From: Streptomyces sp. HUAS CB01
Lineage (GTDB): Bacteria > Actinomycetota > Actinomycetes > Streptomycetales > Streptomycetaceae
Direction: 5' to 3'
NCBI RefSeq assembly: GCF_030406905.1
Contig: NZ_CP129137.1
Location: 3,864,001-3,928,000, forward strand
DNA length: 64,000 nucleotides
Part shown: positions 61,158 to 64,000 of the stretch, piece by piece
How the letters are laid out: every line of letters begins with the position of its first letter
Numbering within the stretch: position 1 is the stretch's first letter
Notes under the pieces: generated by a model
What the model was told of the DNA's origin: nothing
Seen by the model: only the letters and a program-made list of their open reading frames with translations
The model's database searches: none
Program-made: the position numbers and the translations under genes

Positions 61158-62663
61158 TCAGTACGAGAAGGCCATGGGCCGGTCGGCGTCACGGTCGTCG
61201 CCGCCGATCCTGGTGGGTGGATTGAGGTCGGCTTCGGTGAGCTCGGGAGGCCCGGCCTTGACGTACTTGACCAGCAGCTTGACCTCGATGACGGCGAGGA
61301 TCGCGTAGATGAGCGTGAAGACGATCATCGACGTGAGCACCTCGCCCTGGGAGACGCCGGGGGAGACGGCGTCGCGGGTGCGCAGGACGCCGTACACGAC
61401 CCAGGGCTGGCGCCCCATCTCCGTGAAGATCCAGCCCCACGAGCTGGCGATCAGCGGGAAGCCGAGCGTCCAGATCGCGACGAGCCAGTACAGCCGGGTG
61501 AGCTTCGCCCCGAGCGGCTTCCGGAACAGCACCACATGGGGCACCTCGTCCTCACCGACCCGCGAAGCCGCCGGCAGCATGAACTTCTTCCGGGTCAGCC
61601 ACAGCCCGGCCAGGCCGATGGCGAACGACGTCATGCCGAAGCCGATCATCCACCGGAAGCCCCAGTAGGTGACCGGGATGTTCGGCCGGTAGTCGCCGGG
61701 GCCGTACTTCTCCTGCTCCGCCTTGTTGGTGTCGTTGATGCCGGGCACGTACGACGTGAAGTCGTCGTTCGCCAGGAAGGAGAGCAGACCGGGTATCTCA
61801 ATGGCGACCTTGTTGTGGCCCTTGTCCACATCGCCGTAGGCGAAGACGGAGAAGGGTGCGGGTCCCTCGCCGTCCCACAGGGCCTCGGCGGCCGCCATCT
61901 TCATCGGCTGCTGCTTGAACATCACCTTGCCGAGGAAGTCACCGCTGATCGCCGTCAGCAGACCCGCGATGACCACGGTGACCAGGCCGAGCCGCAGTGA
62001 GCTCTTCATCACCGGGACGTGCTTCTTGCGCAGCAGGTGGAAGGCGGCGATGCCGACCATGAACGCACCGCCGGTGAGGAAGGCGGCGGTGAGTGTGTGG
62101 AAGACCTGCGTGAGGGTGGTGTTCTGGGTCAGCACCAGCCAGAAGTCGGTGAGCTCCGCACGGCCGTTCTCCTGGTTGATCCGGTAGCCGACCGGGTGCT
62201 GCATCCAGGAGTTGGCCGCCAGGATGAAGTACGCGGACAGGATCGTGCCGATCGAGACCATCCAGATGCAGGCGAGGTGGATCTTCTTCGGGAGCTTGTC
62301 CCAGCCGAAGATCCACAGCCCGATGAAGGTGGACTCGAAGAAGAAGGCGATCAGCGCCTCGAAGGCGAGCGGGGCGCCGAAGACATCGCCGACGAAGCGC
62401 GAGTAGTCGGACCAGTTCATGCCGAACTGGAACTCCTGCACGATGCCCGTGACGACACCCATGGCGATGTTGATCAGGAAGAGCTTGCCCCAGAACTTGG
62501 TCGCCCTGAGGTACTTCTCCTTGCCGGTGCGCACCCACGCCGTCTGCAGGCCGGCCGTCAGCGCGGCCAGCGAGATCGTCAGAGGAACGAAGAGGAAGTG
62601 GTAGACGGTGGTGATGCCGAACTGCCAGCGGGCCAGTGTCTCTGGCGCCAGAGCGAGGTCCAC
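61158..62663 (-). CDS. cydA: cytochrome bd oxidase subunit I
   Basis: A 501-residue integral membrane protein with the quinol-oxidising Q-loop of the short type. The N-terminus DLALAPETLARWQFGITTVYHFLFVPLTI contains the heme ligand His; later segments include GWIFTEMGRQPWVVYGVLRT, the conserved GRQPW motif. It holds hemes b558, b595 and d. First gene of the cydA-cydB-cydCD-kinase operon. The GTG at 62663 has AAGGAGAG upstream. A Rex operator lies about 105 bp upstream, so expression should rise when NADH/NAD is high. Confidence 0.97.
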   Translation of the reverse strand: MDLALAPETLARWQFGITTVYHFLFVPLTISLAALTAGLQTAWVRTGKEKYLRATKFWGKLFLINIAMGVVTGIVQEFQFGMNWSDYSRFVGDVFGAPLAFEALIAFFFESTFIGLWIFGWDKLPKKIHLACIWMVSIGTILSAYFILAANSWMQHPVGYRINQENGRAELTDFWLVLTQNTTLTQVFHTLTAAFLTGGAFMVGIAAFHLLRKKHVPVMKSSLRLGLVTVVIAGLLTAISGDFLGKVMFKQQPMKMAAAEALWDGEGPAPFSVFAYGDVDKGHNKVAIEIPGLLSFLANDDFTSYVPGINDTNKAEQEKYGPGDYRPNIPVTYWGFRWMIGFGMTSFAIGLAGLWLTRKKFMLPAASRVGEDEVPHVVLFRKPLGAKLTRLYWLVAIWTLGFPLIASSWGWIFTEMGRQPWVVYGVLRTRDAVSPGVSQGEVLTSMIVFTLIYAILAVIEVKLLVKYVKAGPPELTEADLNPPTRIGGDDRDADRPMAFSY

Positions 62664-62768
62664 GTCGTCTCTCCTTACGTCGGCGTGGTCACATCGGCGT
62701 GCTCGTCGCGTATGTCACGGCAGTTTGCCCAGTAAATCCATGACATAGCGGGAGCTTCCGCTCACGCT

Positions 62769-62784
62769 TGTGAACGCGTTCACA
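62769..62784. promoter_or_regulatory. Rex operator of the cyd operon
   Basis: TGTGAACGCGTTCACA is a perfect 16-bp palindrome matching the Rex operator consensus of S. coelicolor (TGTGAACNNNTTCACA), upstream of cydA. Rex represses cydABCD there when NADH is low, as established in that species. Confidence 0.92.
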
Positions 62785-62797
62785 TTCACAAGCAATT

Positions 62798-63252
62798 ATG
62801 ACCCATACGAAATCCGAACCTGCGAGCGGGGTCCCGGTAGGAGCCCACCGGCCGGTCGGTACGTGGGGCGGGCAGCTCACCGCGACCATCGACGACACCC
62901 CGACCGGCACGGCGCTCGCGGGCGTCCTCCCGGTCTCCGCCCCCGCACGGGTCTCGGGCGAGGAGGTGCACTTCACGGTGTTCCCGGCCGGACCGATCGC
63001 CGGGGCGTCGGCCCCTCTCCCACCGGCCCTCGAGGCCGACGTCCGCCAGGTCGTCGAACCCGGCACGGTCGCGTTCTGGACGGAGGGCGACGCGCCGGCC
63101 CTCCCCTGTCCGACGCCCGTCTCCCCCGGGGACGAATGCCGGCCGGCGAGCCACTGCCACACCGTGGGCCGCCGCGTGGACGGCGACCCGCGCGTCCTCG
63201 CGACGGTACGTCCGGGCGATCCGGTCCACGTGGAAAGGGCGAAACGGACTGA
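62798..63252 (+). CDS. cyclophilin-like (DUF3830-type) protein, 3' end disrupted
   Basis: From ATG 62798, adjacent to the Rex site, a beta-rich frame reads WGGQLTATIDDTPTGTALAG, LEADVRQVVEPGTVAFWTEGD, SPGDECRPASHCHTVGR and DPRVLATVRPGDPVHVE, the pattern of short cyclophilin-like proteins of about 120 residues. A usual stop after VHVE is missing: the frame stays open to the end of the window, antisense to hisC. A neighbouring frame stops at 63252 just past that point, so a one-base indel near 63230-63240 is likely. An extra Pro-rich stretch (FPAGPIAGASAPLPPA) interrupts the middle. No clear ribosome-binding site. Possibly decaying. Confidence 0.45.
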
Positions 63253-63385
63253 TCACCCTCGTCGCGCACCCGCGCCACCGGCGATGCGGGGCTCACCCGC
63301 ACCCGGCCCGTCACGAACCCGGCAATGGCGCCGAGTGCCCGCCCCCGCTCCGCGCGGAACCGGCGTGCGGAACCCGCGACACGCC

Positions 63386-63421
63386 GATCGCCCGCACCCG
63401 GGTACCGGGGTGCGGGCGATC
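63386..63421. terminator. terminator of hisC
   Basis: GATCGCCCGCACCC and GGGTGCGGGCGATC form a perfect 14-bp stem with an eight-base loop, 27 bp past the hisC stop. It may also stop transcripts from the opposite side. Confidence 0.85.
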
Positions 63422-63448
63422 ACGGGATCCGCGTCGGTAGGTCGGCGG

Positions 63449-64000
63449 CTACATCCTGCTGCGGAACGCGTCCGCCGCGTGCAGGAAGATGTCGTTCGCC
63501 TCGGACTCGCCGATGGTGACCCGCACTCCCTCGCCCGGGAACGGCCGCACCACGACCCCGGCCTCCTCACAGGCCGCGGCGAACTCGGCCGTGCGCTCCC
63601 CGAGCCGCAGCCAGACGAAGTTCGCCTGCGTGGGCGGCACCGTCCAGCCCTGCTTCACCAGCCCCTCGTACACCCGCGACCGCTCCGCCACGAGCGCGCC
63701 GACCCGGCCCAGGAGTTCGTCCTCCGCCTGCAGCGAGGCGACCGCCGCGTCCTGGGCGAGCTGGCTGACGCCGAACGGGACCGCCGTCTTGCGCAGCGCG
63801 GCGGCGACCGGCTCGTGGGCGACCGCGAAGCCGACCCGCAGCCCCGCCAGCCCGTAGGCCTTGGAGAAGGTGCGCAGGACCGCCACGTTCGGCCGCGAGC
63901 GGTAGATCTCCAGACCGTCCGGCACCTCGGCGTCCCGGATGAACTCGCGGTACGCCTCGTCCAGGACCACGAGCACGTCGGACGGGACCCGGTCGAGGAA
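63449..64000 (-). CDS. hisC: histidinol-phosphate/aromatic aminotransferase (5' end outside window)
   Basis: The C-terminal 183 residues of a fold-type I PLP aminotransferase. The PLP Lys is in [15 protein letters not shown], followed by the substrate-binding end ([33 protein letters not shown]). The Asp and Tyr of [10 protein letters not shown] precede it. The stretch fits HisC and its close paralogue Pat (phenylalanine aminotransferase), common in Streptomyces; the visible part does not separate them. It continues beyond base 64000 with the start outside. Confidence 0.85.
   Translation of the reverse strand, partial: FLDRVPSDVLVVLDEAYREFIRDAEVPDGLEIYRSRPNVAVLRTFSKAYGLAGLRVGFAVAHEPVAAALRKTAVPFGVSQLAQDAAVASLQAEDELLGRVGALVAERSRVYEGLVKQGWTVPPTQANFVWLRLGERTAEFAAACEEAGVVVRPFPGEGVRVTIGESEANDIFLHAADAFRSRM

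Overview
The window is a high-GC actinobacterial chromosome segment, almost certainly from a Streptomyces. The evidence is the G/C-biased third codon positions, GTG starts, GTGA/ATGA gene overlaps, and family content: a fused cydCD, a Rex operator TGTGAACGCGTTCACA, an exact Streptomyces-type parS site, DnaA boxes TTGTCCACA, and the dtpA/sco/ecuC copper cluster. Gene order (hisC, cydA, cydB, cydCD, histidine kinase, serS, pheA, dtpA cluster, pepP) matches the chromosome core of this genus within about 100 kb of oriC. No prophage, transposase or CRISPR array was seen.

Layout. 1-3.6 kb: 3' part of a very long PAS/degenerate-kinase/receiver protein, then a convergent gap with a 183-bp tandem repeat. 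4.4-11.8 kb: a catabolic region on the minus strand, with an acyl-CoA ligase, a SigE-family sigma factor, and a tightly overlapping five-gene operon (two acyl-CoA dehydrogenases, MaoC-DUF35, MaoC, thiolase-like Ltp). Its content is that of the mycobacterial igr/chs steroid side-chain operon; TetR-type palindromes lie upstream of the ligase and of the operon. 12-23.5 kb: a small secreted protein, a Prim-Pol with a LexA-like box, a sortase-type surface protein, DUF427, an L,D-transpeptidase, tRNA-Ser(UGA), a formaldehyde dehydrogenase-like enzyme, an HtrA protease, a glycerophosphodiesterase, an anti-sigma-type ATPase and a SEC-C protein. 23.5-29.4 kb: a gene-poor stretch with a candidate sRNA, a degenerate Prim-Pol paralogue, a GAF-PP2C with altered metal ligands, pepP and another RsbW-like ATPase.

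29.4-35.7 kb: copper delivery cluster (membrane protein, YcnI, Sco, PCuAC/ECuC, CopC-CopD, DyP peroxidase DtpA). 35.7-39.6 kb: pheA, a DnaA-box cluster, serS, an HAD phosphatase, short iteron-like repeats and tRNA-Ser(GCU). 39.9-47.9 kb: a small acidic protein, a four-gene ABC transporter operon, an M24 peptidase overlapping an EphD-like hydrolase-SDR fusion, and a MerR regulator. 47.9-53.2 kb: a second DnaA-box group, kptA, and an F420-type oxidoreductase locus split by a 2.65-kb insert carrying a PIN toxin/antitoxin pair and two unknown genes, then a second HAD phosphatase. 53.3-64 kb: an M23 peptidase, the cydA-cydB-cydCD-histidine kinase operon under a Rex operator with parS at the cydCD start, a cyclophilin-like gene with a broken 3' end, and the end of hisC.

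Main points for follow-up: the insert that rebuilds the 5' end of the gene it interrupts (48.87-51.56 kb), the igr-like operon outside Mycobacteria, the two DnaA-box groups, the DosS-like kinase inside the cyd operon, the apparently inactivated PP2C and Prim-Pol paralogues, and the LexA-like box over the intact Prim-Pol.
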